64,000 bases of DNA from Flavobacteriales bacterium (GCA_013359255.1 JABWCF010000008.1:62001-126000); one strand, 5' to 3'; counted from the first letter of the stretch, positions 35,588 to 43,995 are shown. A program made the numbers and translations. Notes: generated by a model not told the origin, from the sequence alone.

Positions 35588-36016
35588 TTAAAAATCGTCC
35601 CAGTTGTAATCTTCTAGGCAAACAGCACTAACAATGCTGCCATTTTTTAACTTAAATAAGTGCGGAAGTCCAATATTTGTCTCATATTTAATAATATTAT
35701 TTTTTTCATCGGACACCACTTTATAACCATTTTTTATTAGATGTCTAATTTGATATGAATGTCGATTTGAAATTAATCCAGTGATTATAACAATTTTTTT
35801 TGTTGCATCTTTATTTTTTTGTAAGAGATGATGAATGGTTTCATTAACGCAGGGTTCACATGAATTAATCGGTAATATGATCATTAACTCGATGTCTTCT
35901 AAAGTACTTATATTAAAAGTGTCTTTTATATATTCACGAATTCCTTCTTCATATTTATAGGAATTACAAGAGAGAATAAGGGTGATAAAAAAATATTTTA
36001 TAATGCGAACACTCAT
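35588..36016 (-). CDS. small thioredoxin-like lipoprotein with CxxC
   Basis: Protein of 142 aa with a short lipoprotein signal (FFITLILSCNSY, Cys17). A CEPC motif (53-56) follows a beta strand (IELMIILPINS), the position of a thioredoxin-fold redox pair. A thioredoxin-like strand follows (ATKKIVIITGLI). The C-terminal GLPHLFKLKNGSIVSAVCLE resembles the cis-Pro region of thioredoxins. A role in redox handling of cysteines in the secreted peptide two genes upstream is an inference from the operon. It starts 25 nt after the propeller-like gene. I cannot name a characterised family. Confidence 0.65.
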   Translation of the reverse strand: MSVRIIKYFFITLILSCNSYKYEEGIREYIKDTFNISTLEDIELMIILPINSCEPCVNETIHHLLQKNKDATKKIVIITGLISNRHSYQIRHLIKNGYKVVSDEKNNIIKYETNIGLPHLFKLKNGSIVSAVCLEDYNWDDF

Positions 36017-36041
36017 AATATTTAGATTGGCTTTCTTTAAG

Positions 36042-37172
36042 CTAGTTTAGGTTTAAGATTTCAAATTTTAAATTTCTGTCATCTGCAACTTGTATGAATA
36101 AACCTCTTTTGGAAACGAAAGAAAATAAGTAGTTATATCTATTTTTGGGCATTAATATTTCATATTTTGTATTTAAAACAGAGTCTAATACGATAATTGA
36201 CCAACTTCCATCAAATCGTCCATTTAGCAAACCGTTCTCATTCTTTAGATTTTGAGGATGTTTTACAATTCTGTAATATAAATTTTTATATGGATCTTTT
36301 AATAGCTTTAAGTAAAATCCAGTAGTAATTAAATAATTGGCAACTTCTTGATAATCCGCGTCAAAATCAACACCATTATTAGATTCATTAATAAATGCCG
36401 ATTTAATTATTTTTTTTTCATAAACATTGTTAGAATAATTTGTGTAAGTATATACAAATGGGTCAAAGCCAAAAGAAATGTAACATTTTTTATTATCTAT
36501 TACGAAAGATGGCTCAGAAAAAACTGGAAAGTATTTGTTTTCATTGAATAAATCTATTTGTTTCTTAGGCCAATTTCCAAATGTTAAAATTAGTTTTTGT
36601 TGATTTAGGGAATATTCGCCAATTAAATGTGTGTTGTATGGTTTATTGTTATTTTCGATATCCTTAGGAGAAAGTTTTATAAAGATATTATTATTATCTA
36701 AAATTAATCTCTGTTCGATGAATTGATCGGAACAAAAAGAATACTTGTCTATGTTTATATAATTTGTAGTTAATACACTATCGTTGAAATTAAGTTTTGT
36801 GAGCTGAAAATTTTTATCAAGAAAAATCAACGAGTCCTTAAATAAAATAAAATCCCTTATTCTATTTATTCGTCCTTTCTCTTTGTAAATTATATCGCCC
36901 ATCACAACAGAGCTACTATCGAGACTATATTTTTCGATTTTATAATATTCGTTATTGAGATGACAGACTACCAAATGTGTAGAATCAAAAAGATTAAAGG
37001 AGATTTTATCAATATTATCGATTGTAATTCCTTTTAAAATTATACTATCAACATTTTCAATATTAGTATAGGGGATTATATTTTTATTTTTTATATCAAT
37101 CGTTTCGATACAAGAGTTTAAAAAACAAAGAAGGAAACAAAAGATAATTGACAAAGTGATTTTCTTTATCAA
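36042..37172 (-). CDS. lipoprotein resembling six-bladed beta-propeller / DUF4221-type proteins
   Basis: Exported protein of about 376 aa. The best start is TTG at 37172 (MIKKITLSIIFCFLL) or GTG at 37178, both placing a lipobox at FLNSC. An upstream in-frame ATG at 37277 would translate through a 22-bp hairpin and is unlikely. The mature part is beta-rich with repeated blade-like strands (FKDSLIFLDKNFQLTKLNF, KYEILMPKNRYNYLFSF). DPYKNLYYRIVKHP and WSIIVLDSV recall Bacteroidota propeller lipoproteins found beside small secreted peptides. Function unknown. It lies between the Cys-rich peptide gene and the CxxC lipoprotein gene in one operon. Confidence 0.65.
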   Translation of the reverse strand: MIKKITLSIIFCFLLCFLNSCIETIDIKNKNIIPYTNIENVDSIILKGITIDNIDKISFNLFDSTHLVVCHLNNEYYKIEKYSLDSSSVVMGDIIYKEKGRINRIRDFILFKDSLIFLDKNFQLTKLNFNDSVLTTNYINIDKYSFCSDQFIEQRLILDNNNIFIKLSPKDIENNNKPYNTHLIGEYSLNQQKLILTFGNWPKKQIDLFNENKYFPVFSEPSFVIDNKKCYISFGFDPFVYTYTNYSNNVYEKKIIKSAFINESNNGVDFDADYQEVANYLITTGFYLKLLKDPYKNLYYRIVKHPQNLKNENGLLNGRFDGSWSIIVLDSVLNTKYEILMPKNRYNYLFSFVSKRGLFIQVADDRNLKFEILNLN

Positions 37173-37183
37173 ACCCACTTGAG

Positions 37184-37231
37184 CATATAATAACAAAAGA
37201 GGAGATTTTTCTCCTCTTTTGTTATTATATG
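37184..37231 (-). terminator. 22-bp perfect inverted repeat: attenuator/terminator between peptide and propeller genes
   Basis: Arms at 37184-37205 and 37210-37231 are perfectly complementary with a 4-nt loop. The core on the minus strand is GAGGAGA-AAAA-TCTCCTC followed by TTTTGTTATTAT, which suits an intrinsic terminator. It lies 15 nt past the peptide stop and about 12 nt before the propeller start, so it could partly terminate transcription and give excess peptide mRNA. Confidence 0.7.
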
Positions 37232-37246
37232 AGACTCTAAATAATC

Positions 37247-37489
37247 TCATGGACATAATATCCATGGTGCAGAACAATTTGGAATAGCTTCTTCAAGCTC
37301 ACTACCATTACATTGTGGGGGAAGACAATTACCTCCAATACAATCCCAATTAGTGCCGTTGCAACATATTCTCTTGTGGTAACAATATTTTTTTGTTTTT
37401 TCTTCCGCTTTTGAATTAGAGCTAAAAACAAAAAAAGCACTAATTGCCAACATTGTAATAATTCCTGATGATAAAATTAATTTTTTCAT
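37247..37489 (-). CDS. small secreted cysteine-rich peptide
   Basis: Peptide of 80 aa with N-terminal signal MKKLILSSGIITMLAISAFF. The mature region (about 50 aa) is rich in Cys: eight residues, in contexts CYHKRICC, DCIGGNC, PPQC, NCSAPWILC. In size and operon setting it resembles the NVEALA-type secreted peptides of Bacteroidota, but the NVEALA motif is absent. It is followed by a strong hairpin, a propeller-like lipoprotein and a CxxC lipoprotein on the same strand. Disulfide-bonded or metal-binding forms are both possible. Function unknown. Confidence 0.72.
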   Translation of the reverse strand: MKKLILSSGIITMLAISAFFVFSSNSKAEEKTKKYCYHKRICCNGTNWDCIGGNCLPPQCNGSELEEAIPNCSAPWILCP

Positions 37490-37546
37490 AAGAGTATAAT
37501 TTTTAGTTTATGAGCAAATGTCTGATGAAAAATTAAACAAACAATA

Positions 37547-37581
37547 ACGTAAATGCCTATTTTTGATAGGTAAAATTACGT
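37547..37581. promoter_or_regulatory. nested palindrome upstream of the peptide gene
   Basis: Outer arms ACGTAA (37547-37552) and TTACGT (37576-37581) enclose inner arms TGCCTAT (37554-37560) and ATAGGTA (37566-37572). It lies about 60 nt upstream of the peptide ATG and is a good candidate for a dimeric regulator site. The regulator is unknown. Confidence 0.5.
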
Positions 37582-37823
37582 AAAAATCAAGATGGTTATG
37601 TTCAAGTCTATACAAGAAATGCAAATTTATACGAACTGGGATAAGTAAAAAATAAAACAGTGAAAAAATAGAGGGTTATTTTTTATATAAATATCTTCAT
37701 AGGATAATTGAAATACCTAAACTATTTTTAAGGAATAGTTAAAACTATTGAAGAGTGTTTTTCATTTGAAAAATATCTTATAAAGAAATATTGTTAGTTC
37801 TTGGTTTTTTTGCTTAAATCACA
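37582..37823. other. intergenic stretch without recognisable genes
   Basis: AT-rich spacer between the peptide-operon upstream region and the left REP palindrome of the transposase unit. I see no open frame of useful length, no RNA gene and no further clear repeat. Confidence 0.5.
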
Positions 37824-37874
37824 CCATCTGTCCGTAGTTTGAAGCGAAGGTAAAGAGCGAAGGCAACTACGGAC
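37824..37874. repeat. REP-like palindrome, left flank of transposase
   Basis: Contains inverted arms GTCCGTAGTT (37830-37839) and AACTACGGAC (37865-37874). Its first 22 nt (37824-37845) are an exact reverse complement of 38497-38518, so it pairs with the right palindrome as a terminal inverted repeat of a 695-bp unit. Confidence 0.85.
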
Positions 37875-37914
37875 ATAAACCTACAAAGCCAACAATAATT
37901 ATTACTTTTGAAAC

Positions 37915-38464
37915 ATGTCGGCAGGAGGTCACAAAATACGAAACCAACAAGGATTGCATTTTATAACATTTGCGGTAGTTGAATGGGTTGATATGTTTAC
38001 AAGACAACAATACCGAGAAATAATAATAGAAAGTTTGGAGTATTGTATTAAGCAAAAGGGGGTAAATTTACATGCATGGGTAATAACGAGTAATCATGTT
38101 CATTTTATAATTTCGGCAAAAGACGAAAATAAAATAAGTGATATTTTAAGAGATTTTAAAAAATTTACCTCAATTAAAATTTTAAATTCAATTAAAAATA
38201 CTCCATCAGAAAGTAGAAAGGAATGGATGTTATCAATATTTAAAGCCAAAGGGCAAGAGAATAGTAGGAACTCAACTTATCAATTTTGGAGGCAAGATAA
38301 TCGACCAATTGAACTTGTAGTTAATATGATGATAGACCAACGGTTAAATTATATTCAACAATCCGGTGGAAGCCGGTATTGTTGAAAATGCTGAAAAATA
38401 TATTTACAGTAGTGCAAAAGATTACTGTGGAGAGCAGGGTTTGATAAAAATTGAGTTGTTATGA
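37915..38464 (+). pseudogene. REP-associated tyrosine transposase (RAYT, IS200/Y1 type), frameshifted
   Basis: Y1-transposase-type protein with the HUH metal motif in TSNHVHFIIS (H61, H63) and the likely catalytic Tyr146 in QRLNYI. As written, the frame ends at 38385 with a 156-aa product. The conserved tail is intact in another frame from 38360: NPVEAGIVENAEKYIYSSAK and on to a stop at 38462-38464. The normal family sequence at this point is YIHNNPV, so two bases seem to be missing near 38356-38361 (or one is extra). It is flanked by inverted REP palindromes. Either it is inactivated or the sequence has an error here. Confidence 0.85.
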
Positions 38465-38465
38465 A

Positions 38466-38518
38466 GTCCGTAGTTGCCATTACACACAACGGCTTTGCTT
38501 CAAACTACGGACAGATGG
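38466..38518. repeat. REP-like palindrome, right flank of transposase
   Basis: Arms GTCCGTAGTT (38466-38475) and AACTACGGAC (38503-38512). Its last 22 nt are the exact reverse complement of the start of the left palindrome, and its first 13 nt match the left one's end in inverted orientation. It begins 1 nt after the restored transposase stop. Confidence 0.85.
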
Positions 38519-38519
38519 A

Positions 38520-38570
38520 GAACTTTTGTCGGTCTTAATTATTGCAGGTTTGTTGTTAAAAAATGTTAAG
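38520..38570. repeat. 51-nt imperfect direct repeat, copy B
   Basis: Ungapped match to 35500-35550 (42 of 51 identical by eye) in the same orientation. It begins 1 nt after the right REP palindrome and ends just before the terminator at 38581. Confidence 0.7.
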
Positions 38571-38580
38571 TGTTTTTGCA

Positions 38581-38613
38581 AAAAAAAGCCCCGAAATCTT
38601 CGGGGCTTTTTTT
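38581..38613. terminator. intrinsic terminator after the T9SS sialidase-like gene
   Basis: AAAAAAAGCCCCGAA / TTCGGGGCTTTTTTT stem with ATC loop, flanked by A- and T-runs, so active in both directions. It serves the minus-strand gene ending at 38630 and would also stop plus-strand transcription from the transposase unit. Confidence 0.9.
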
Positions 38614-38629
38614 CTTTTTTAAAAGTTGA

Positions 38630-40522
38630 TTATTGTTTCACAAATTTTTGTGTTTTTACTTTTCCGTTTTCGTTTATGTTAAGGAAATAAATTCCGCTTT
38701 GTAAAGCGGAAATATCCATGCTTATATTATTGTATCCTGTATTGTGCAAGGTGTTTGTAAACACAGCTACATTTTCGCCAAGTATATTGGAAACAGAAAG
38801 TTCTATGTTTCCTGAGGTAGTAGATTCAAAACCTACTTGAATGTAATCGTTGGCAGGGTTTGGGTAAACGCTTATTTTGCTTTCGTTTTTACTTACTTCG
38901 GTAACACCTACAGAAGAAATTCCGGCAGTATCTGCACGCATATAAACAATGTCGTTAGAACCAAAAGCATCTTCATCGCCTCTAACGGCTAAGCCGGGCT
39001 CGGTATCTCTTTGGTAAACCACATGTATTTTAGTATCTACGTTTCTGGCTAAGGAACCGAAAACACATTCTTCGAAATCGTTTCCGTAGTTCAAATCAAT
39101 AGGGTCCGACCAATTATTTCCATTATCGTTTGAGTAGATGGTGTAAATATGGCGATAATGCTGGCTACCATTGTCTTTATTTTCCATAAAAGCCGAGTAA
39201 GTAACAAAGATGGCTCCGTTAGAACCAATGCCTACGCTTGGCATACTGGAAAGTGAGGCAAAGTATTTTGCAATGCTGGCAACGTCATTGTTTAAAATGT
39301 CAATACCTCCACTGTTGTCAATGTCTAATGCTCCGGTAATAGTTACAGCTGAGTTTACATTCATCGATTCGTTCCAGTAGTCTAATCCGTTTGTTCCGGG
39401 GAAATAACTTGTATTAGCATCTACTGCAGGGTCATCATCTAAAATTCTCATTCTTCCGTACCAAACATGTACCTGATTGCTGTTATCTATTAAAACGGCA
39501 CCGTAATTATCGGTAGTAGCAATGGTATCTGCTTGCAAATCATTGTTTACATCGGAAATAGCGTTTGCCGCTTGTGGATTATAAGCCATAAAACCGGTGG
39601 TAATGAAATTTGTTTTAGTCCAATTAGAACCATTATCGGTAGATTTTAAAATAAAAGAATTTTCAAAATCGCTAAAAACGGCAATGGTTACTACATCACC
39701 TTTAGAATCTATGGCGTAGGAGTCTCCACCAAAACCGTAAAATTCGGCAGGGGTAACCGGGGTAGGAGTAACTGCATTGATATCCCAGGTATTTCCACCG
39801 TCTGTAGAGCGGTAATAAAGGAGTGCTCCATCGAACCCGTTGTAAATAGTCCCATTCAGGGGTGCGGGCGTTGGAGTTGTAATTGCTATTAAGTGTATAG
39901 TGTTTCCATTAGAACCACCGGAAACTGCTCTTGGCCATAAAATACCTTGTCCCGGAGGGTTTGGCACGGCAACTTCAGTCCATGCTCCCGAACCTGCAGG
40001 GGTTCTATGCATTAACCAAAGGCCATCTGCACCTTTGTGGCTAATTACACATTCTCTTCCGTTTGCAAGTCGCATAAGATTTGACCAGCCTGTACGTGTT
40101 GCCGCTTCTTCTCTAACACTGGGATTTGCATTCCAAACGCCTGCAACGCCACGATTGTAGCCTGTTCCACGGTCGGCAGCCGCTAAATCTCCGCTTTGGC
40201 TAAATGTCCAAGTTGCACCAACATTACCCGAACCTTGGTTTATCGTTCTTGGAGCAATAGCAGCATTCGATTGAAGGTCGTAAGTGGTAGTGCCAATTAC
40301 ATCTTCGTTTAAGGCTTTATTGCCTTGGGCAACTACCGTTTTGTTTGGTTTTTGAACCAGCTGTTGTTGTAATTCCATACCTGTATGTTTGTAAGTAGGC
40401 TTTATAGCACTTACGTTTGATAAAGCAGGCTGGTACACTTTTACAGGTGAGGTAGGCTGTGTTTGGGCCACCAATCCTGTGATGGCCGCAACAGAAGCGA
40501 CACTAAGTAACAGTTTTTTCAT
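38630..40522 (-). CDS. T9SS type A sorting-domain protein, sialidase-like propeller
   Basis: Secreted protein of 630 aa. It has a signal peptide (MKKLLLSVASVAAITGLVAQ) and an N-terminal linker. A large region (about 130-530) has BNR/Asp-box-like repeats (STDGGNTWDINA, STDNGSNWTKTNF, SNDNGNNWSDPID), the pattern of sialidase-type beta-propellers. A C-terminal type A sorting domain (about 551-630, VYPNPANDYIQVGFES ... GIYFLNINENGKVKTQKFVKQ) targets it to the T9SS. The Asp-box fold is no proof of sialidase activity; I see no clear catalytic Arg triad. The gene ends at a strong terminator and appears monocistronic. Confidence 0.88.
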   Translation of the reverse strand: MKKLLLSVASVAAITGLVAQTQPTSPVKVYQPALSNVSAIKPTYKHTGMELQQQLVQKPNKTVVAQGNKALNEDVIGTTTYDLQSNAAIAPRTINQGSGNVGATWTFSQSGDLAAADRGTGYNRGVAGVWNANPSVREEAATRTGWSNLMRLANGRECVISHKGADGLWLMHRTPAGSGAWTEVAVPNPPGQGILWPRAVSGGSNGNTIHLIAITTPTPAPLNGTIYNGFDGALLYYRSTDGGNTWDINAVTPTPVTPAEFYGFGGDSYAIDSKGDVVTIAVFSDFENSFILKSTDNGSNWTKTNFITTGFMAYNPQAANAISDVNNDLQADTIATTDNYGAVLIDNSNQVHVWYGRMRILDDDPAVDANTSYFPGTNGLDYWNESMNVNSAVTITGALDIDNSGGIDILNNDVASIAKYFASLSSMPSVGIGSNGAIFVTYSAFMENKDNGSQHYRHIYTIYSNDNGNNWSDPIDLNYGNDFEECVFGSLARNVDTKIHVVYQRDTEPGLAVRGDEDAFGSNDIVYMRADTAGISSVGVTEVSKNESKISVYPNPANDYIQVGFESTTSGNIELSVSNILGENVAVFTNTLHNTGYNNISMDISALQSGIYFLNINENGKVKTQKFVKQ

Positions 40523-40645
40523 GATGTTTTTTTTTAGTTTATAATATGATTATTTTTTCAATGGCTCAAAGTTAATTAATTATGGTATTACTTCCAATAG
40601 TTTTTAAATTGGTTCAAAAGGTAAGTAAAATAAGGCTTTTTCAGA

Positions 40646-41809
40646 TTATTGTTTGCATTTCTGATAAATCATAAAATATTCTTTTCCTATTTGTTGTATT
40701 CCATATTTTTTAAGGGCATTGAATCTAATGATTTCCGAAGAGTTTTTTTTATTTATTCTGGTAAAGCTAAGCAAGGCTTCAGTTAGTTGGGTTTCGTTTC
40801 CTGGTTCTACCAGTATTCCATTTTCTTCGTTTATCATTTCCGGAATACCTCCAACATTAGTTGCAATAACAGGAATACCCACCATGTGGGCTTCGCTTAT
40901 TACACAGGGTAAATTTTCGTAGTGGCTGAATAATACAAAAACATCGGCTTTTTGCATAGAATACGCAATTTCTTGTAATGTTTTTTCTCCTTCAATATGG
41001 AGTAAAGAGGGGTGTATGTGCATATCATCGGCTATTTTCTGATAAGGAGCAGGGTTGCCATCGCCCATAATGGTAAAATGAAAATGTGTGGTAATTTTTG
41101 AAAGTGATTGAATGGCTCTTATTATTCCGGATACATTTTTATGTTCATCGTTTAAATTCGATACGTGTAGGAAGTGAGTCTTTTCATTTTGTTTTTTTTC
41201 TTTTGGCGGAACAAATAGAGATTCGTCAACAACGTTTGCTATTACCTTATAATTACCCTGTAAGCCTAATTTCTGCATGCATTGTTTCAGGTTAAAAGAT
41301 ACAGGACAAATAAATGTTGCTTTGGCGATAGCATATTTTGCCAACTGTTTTTGAATCCAAGGAAGCTGGTCTTGTCGGTTTTTTAAAAAGCCGGTCCAGT
41401 GTTCGGTTAAAATATAGGGAATATTAAGTTTTTCGGAAAGTCTTCGAACCATAAGTCCTGCCGGTAAAATTATGTTTCCGTGCAATACATCAGGTTTTCC
41501 AAATTGGGCTTCTATTTTTTTATATCCGAAAAGAATGGCTTTTTTGTAATTAAAATATTTTTTTAAAAATGAGAATAAAGTGTTCTTTGTTTTTGGATAG
41601 TACACAATTACAGTGTACACTCCGTTAATGGTTTCTTCAGTTATTTCGTACCCACTTTTAACATTCGAATCTGAAATAACAAATAATGAAGCTGTGTTGC
41701 AGTAACGGGCCACAGTTTCGGCATGACGTTGAATAAAATTTCCGTTAGTGGGTGTAACCCTGCACGGATACCACGATGAAATAAAGAGTACTTTTATTTC
41801 GGAATTCAT
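40646..41809 (-). CDS. glycosyltransferase family 4 protein
   Basis: GT-B glycosyltransferase of 387 aa, with N-terminal VLFISSWYPCRVTPTNGNF (about 7-25) and QRHAETVARY, acceptor domain PDVLHGNIILPAGLM, and C-terminal donor domain with HVSNLNDEHKNVSGII, MGDGNPAPY and SHYENLPCVISEAHMVGIP (E-x7-E). It probably builds a cell-surface glycan; the substrate is unknown. It stands alone, away from the glycan cluster at the window start, and lies 68 nt downstream of copA on the same strand. Confidence 0.9.
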   Translation of the reverse strand: MNSEIKVLFISSWYPCRVTPTNGNFIQRHAETVARYCNTASLFVISDSNVKSGYEITEETINGVYTVIVYYPKTKNTLFSFLKKYFNYKKAILFGYKKIEAQFGKPDVLHGNIILPAGLMVRRLSEKLNIPYILTEHWTGFLKNRQDQLPWIQKQLAKYAIAKATFICPVSFNLKQCMQKLGLQGNYKVIANVVDESLFVPPKEKKQNEKTHFLHVSNLNDEHKNVSGIIRAIQSLSKITTHFHFTIMGDGNPAPYQKIADDMHIHPSLLHIEGEKTLQEIAYSMQKADVFVLFSHYENLPCVISEAHMVGIPVIATNVGGIPEMINEENGILVEPGNETQLTEALLSFTRINKKNSSEIIRFNALKKYGIQQIGKEYFMIYQKCKQ

Positions 41810-41877
41810 TGGGCTAAAATACTATTTTGCAGGAATGAAATCATTTTATAGCTTGGTAGAAGTAGGTAACATTTGGG

Positions 41878-43995
41878 CTAGTTCGTTTTTTTTATTTTTA
41901 ACCACAAAGAATTTCCTACTACAATTACATCGGAAAAAGCCATGGAAAGGGCTGCAACAATAGGGCTTAAAAAACCGGCAGCCGCTACAGGAATAGCCAA
42001 CGTGTTATAAAAAAAAGCCCAAAATAAATTTTGTTTAATGGTTTGCAATGTTTTTTGGCTTACCGTAAAAGTTTCGTAAACAGGATATAAACTTTGATTT
42101 GAGAGTAAAATAATGTTGGCACTTTGTATAGCAACCTCGGTGGCGTTGCTTAATGAAATACCAATGTGTGCTTTAGAAAGGGCAGGGGCATCGTTAATGC
42201 CATCGCCTACCATTACTGTAATGCCTTTTTGAGAATACGATTCGATGATTTGCAATTTTTCTTCGGGCGATTTTTCATAGTACACTTTTTCTATTCCGGA
42301 TAGAGCAGCTACTTCTTTGCACTTGCTTTCGGTGTCGCCACTTAGTAAAATAGGCGTAATGCCTTTTTTTATCAGGGCGGAAATAGTTTCTTTTACCTCC
42401 TTTTTTAATTCATCGGTAATGTATATTTCTGAAATAAGAACATGGTTTTTAAAAAGAAGAATTTTATTTTTTTCGTTTTGATTTATTCCTGATAAAGAAG
42501 AAGACCCTAGCAGGTAATTGTTGTTTTTGCTATCGGAAAAGGATAAACCCTTGCCTTTTATTTCAATTATTTTCTGCAAAGGAAGTTGTACGGCTGTTTC
42601 TATTAACTCTTCTACGATTGATTTGGCTATGGGGTGAGAGGAATGTTTTTCGGCAGAGTATAGAATATTCCTTACATCGTTTTCCGAAATGCCTTCGTAT
42701 GTTTTAATGGTATTTATTTTAAACTTTCCGGTAGTAATGGTTCCTGTTTTATCAAAAACAAAATATTGGGCTTTGGCCAGTGTTTCAATGGTATCTCCTC
42801 CTTTAATTAATATTCCTTCTTTTGCCAGTCGCCCTACGCCTACCATTACAGCCGTGGGAGTAGCAAGCCCCATAGCACAAGGGCAAGAAATAACCAAAAC
42901 GGCTATGGCACTCATTAATGCCTGTTGAATGCTTACGGAGAAAAAAACAACCGAAAGAATAAAAGTTAAAAAAGAAATTAGAATAACAATGGGTACAAAA
43001 ACGGCACTTACCTTATCGCCCAATTTTTGAATATTAGGCTGATTTTGTTGTGCCGATTTTACAAGCGAAATAATTTTTGAAAGCGTGGTATCGCTCCCAA
43101 TTTTTTCTGCTTTTATTTTTATACTTCCGTTATCTACTATGGTTCCACCTATAACATTTGCATTTATTCCTTTTCTATTCGGAATACTTTCCCCGGTAAG
43201 CATAGCCTCGTTTATATAAGCTTCGCCCCAAATTATTTTTCCGTCAACCGGAATTTTATCGCCTGAATTAACAAGCAATACATCGCCAATACAAATACTC
43301 TCAGCTTCAATTTCTAAAATGGTTTCTGTGTGGTTGAGCGTTTGTATTTTTTTTGCTTTTACTTTTTGTAAAGCGGTTAGTTCTTTAATGGCACTAGTGG
43401 TTTTACGAACCGAACGGTGCTCCATTAAATTACCTAGTAATACAAGCGTAATAATAGATGCAGCTGTTTCGAAAAAAAGATAATTGCTTACTTCGGGCGA
43501 ATGGCGGTATAATATGTAGCCCGCTATACTGTAAATGAATGCCGATGAGGAGCCTATACTAATCAGAACATCCATATTGGGAATTCCGTTTTTTAGGGAG
43601 TTCCATGCACTTTTGGCAAAGTGCGGAAAACCAACCAGCATTACAGGTAATGTAAGAGCAAATTGTACCAACGGATGATGAAGAATGTGCCAATGAATGA
43701 ACATGTGTAAGAGCAAAGGAAGAGTAAAGATGAAACAAAACAAAAATTTGCGTTCCGGTGTAAAAAAGTTTTTTTCAGATTGAGTATTAACTACTTTATA
43801 TCCGGCATCTTCGATGCTTTTTATATAAAGAGATAAAGTTTGTTGCGGAGGTTTAAAAAAAATAGTTTCACCACTGGAAAAGTCAACCGAAATATTTTCT
43901 GCCCCTTGTTTTTCCAATGTTTTTTTTACACTCAACGCACAGTTGGTACAACTCATACCCTGAACATTCAGTTCTATTTTTTCATTTTTATTCAT
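41878..43995 (-). CDS. copA: copper-translocating P1B-type ATPase
   Basis: Inner-membrane Cu+ exporter of 705 aa. It has an N-terminal heavy-metal domain with GMSCTNCALSVKK, eight membrane helices, the metal-site helix SCPCAMGLATPT, the phosphorylation site DKTGTITTGKF, the HP motif SSHPIAKS and MVGDGINDAPALSKA. CPC with the following pattern marks Cu+ specificity. The start is ATG 43995: an upstream ATG at 44010 would translate the -7 element TACCTTTG, which ends 4 nt before 43995. It is followed by a glycosyltransferase gene 68 nt later. Function: copper tolerance, perhaps linked to the MbnP/MbnH genes elsewhere in the window. Confidence 0.95.
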   Translation of the reverse strand: MNKNEKIELNVQGMSCTNCALSVKKTLEKQGAENISVDFSSGETIFFKPPQQTLSLYIKSIEDAGYKVVNTQSEKNFFTPERKFLFCFIFTLPLLLHMFIHWHILHHPLVQFALTLPVMLVGFPHFAKSAWNSLKNGIPNMDVLISIGSSSAFIYSIAGYILYRHSPEVSNYLFFETAASIITLVLLGNLMEHRSVRKTTSAIKELTALQKVKAKKIQTLNHTETILEIEAESICIGDVLLVNSGDKIPVDGKIIWGEAYINEAMLTGESIPNRKGINANVIGGTIVDNGSIKIKAEKIGSDTTLSKIISLVKSAQQNQPNIQKLGDKVSAVFVPIVILISFLTFILSVVFFSVSIQQALMSAIAVLVISCPCAMGLATPTAVMVGVGRLAKEGILIKGGDTIETLAKAQYFVFDKTGTITTGKFKINTIKTYEGISENDVRNILYSAEKHSSHPIAKSIVEELIETAVQLPLQKIIEIKGKGLSFSDSKNNNYLLGSSSLSGINQNEKNKILLFKNHVLISEIYITDELKKEVKETISALIKKGITPILLSGDTESKCKEVAALSGIEKVYYEKSPEEKLQIIESYSQKGITVMVGDGINDAPALSKAHIGISLSNATEVAIQSANIILLSNQSLYPVYETFTVSQKTLQTIKQNLFWAFFYNTLAIPVAAAGFLSPIVAALSMAFSDVIVVGNSLWLKIKKTN

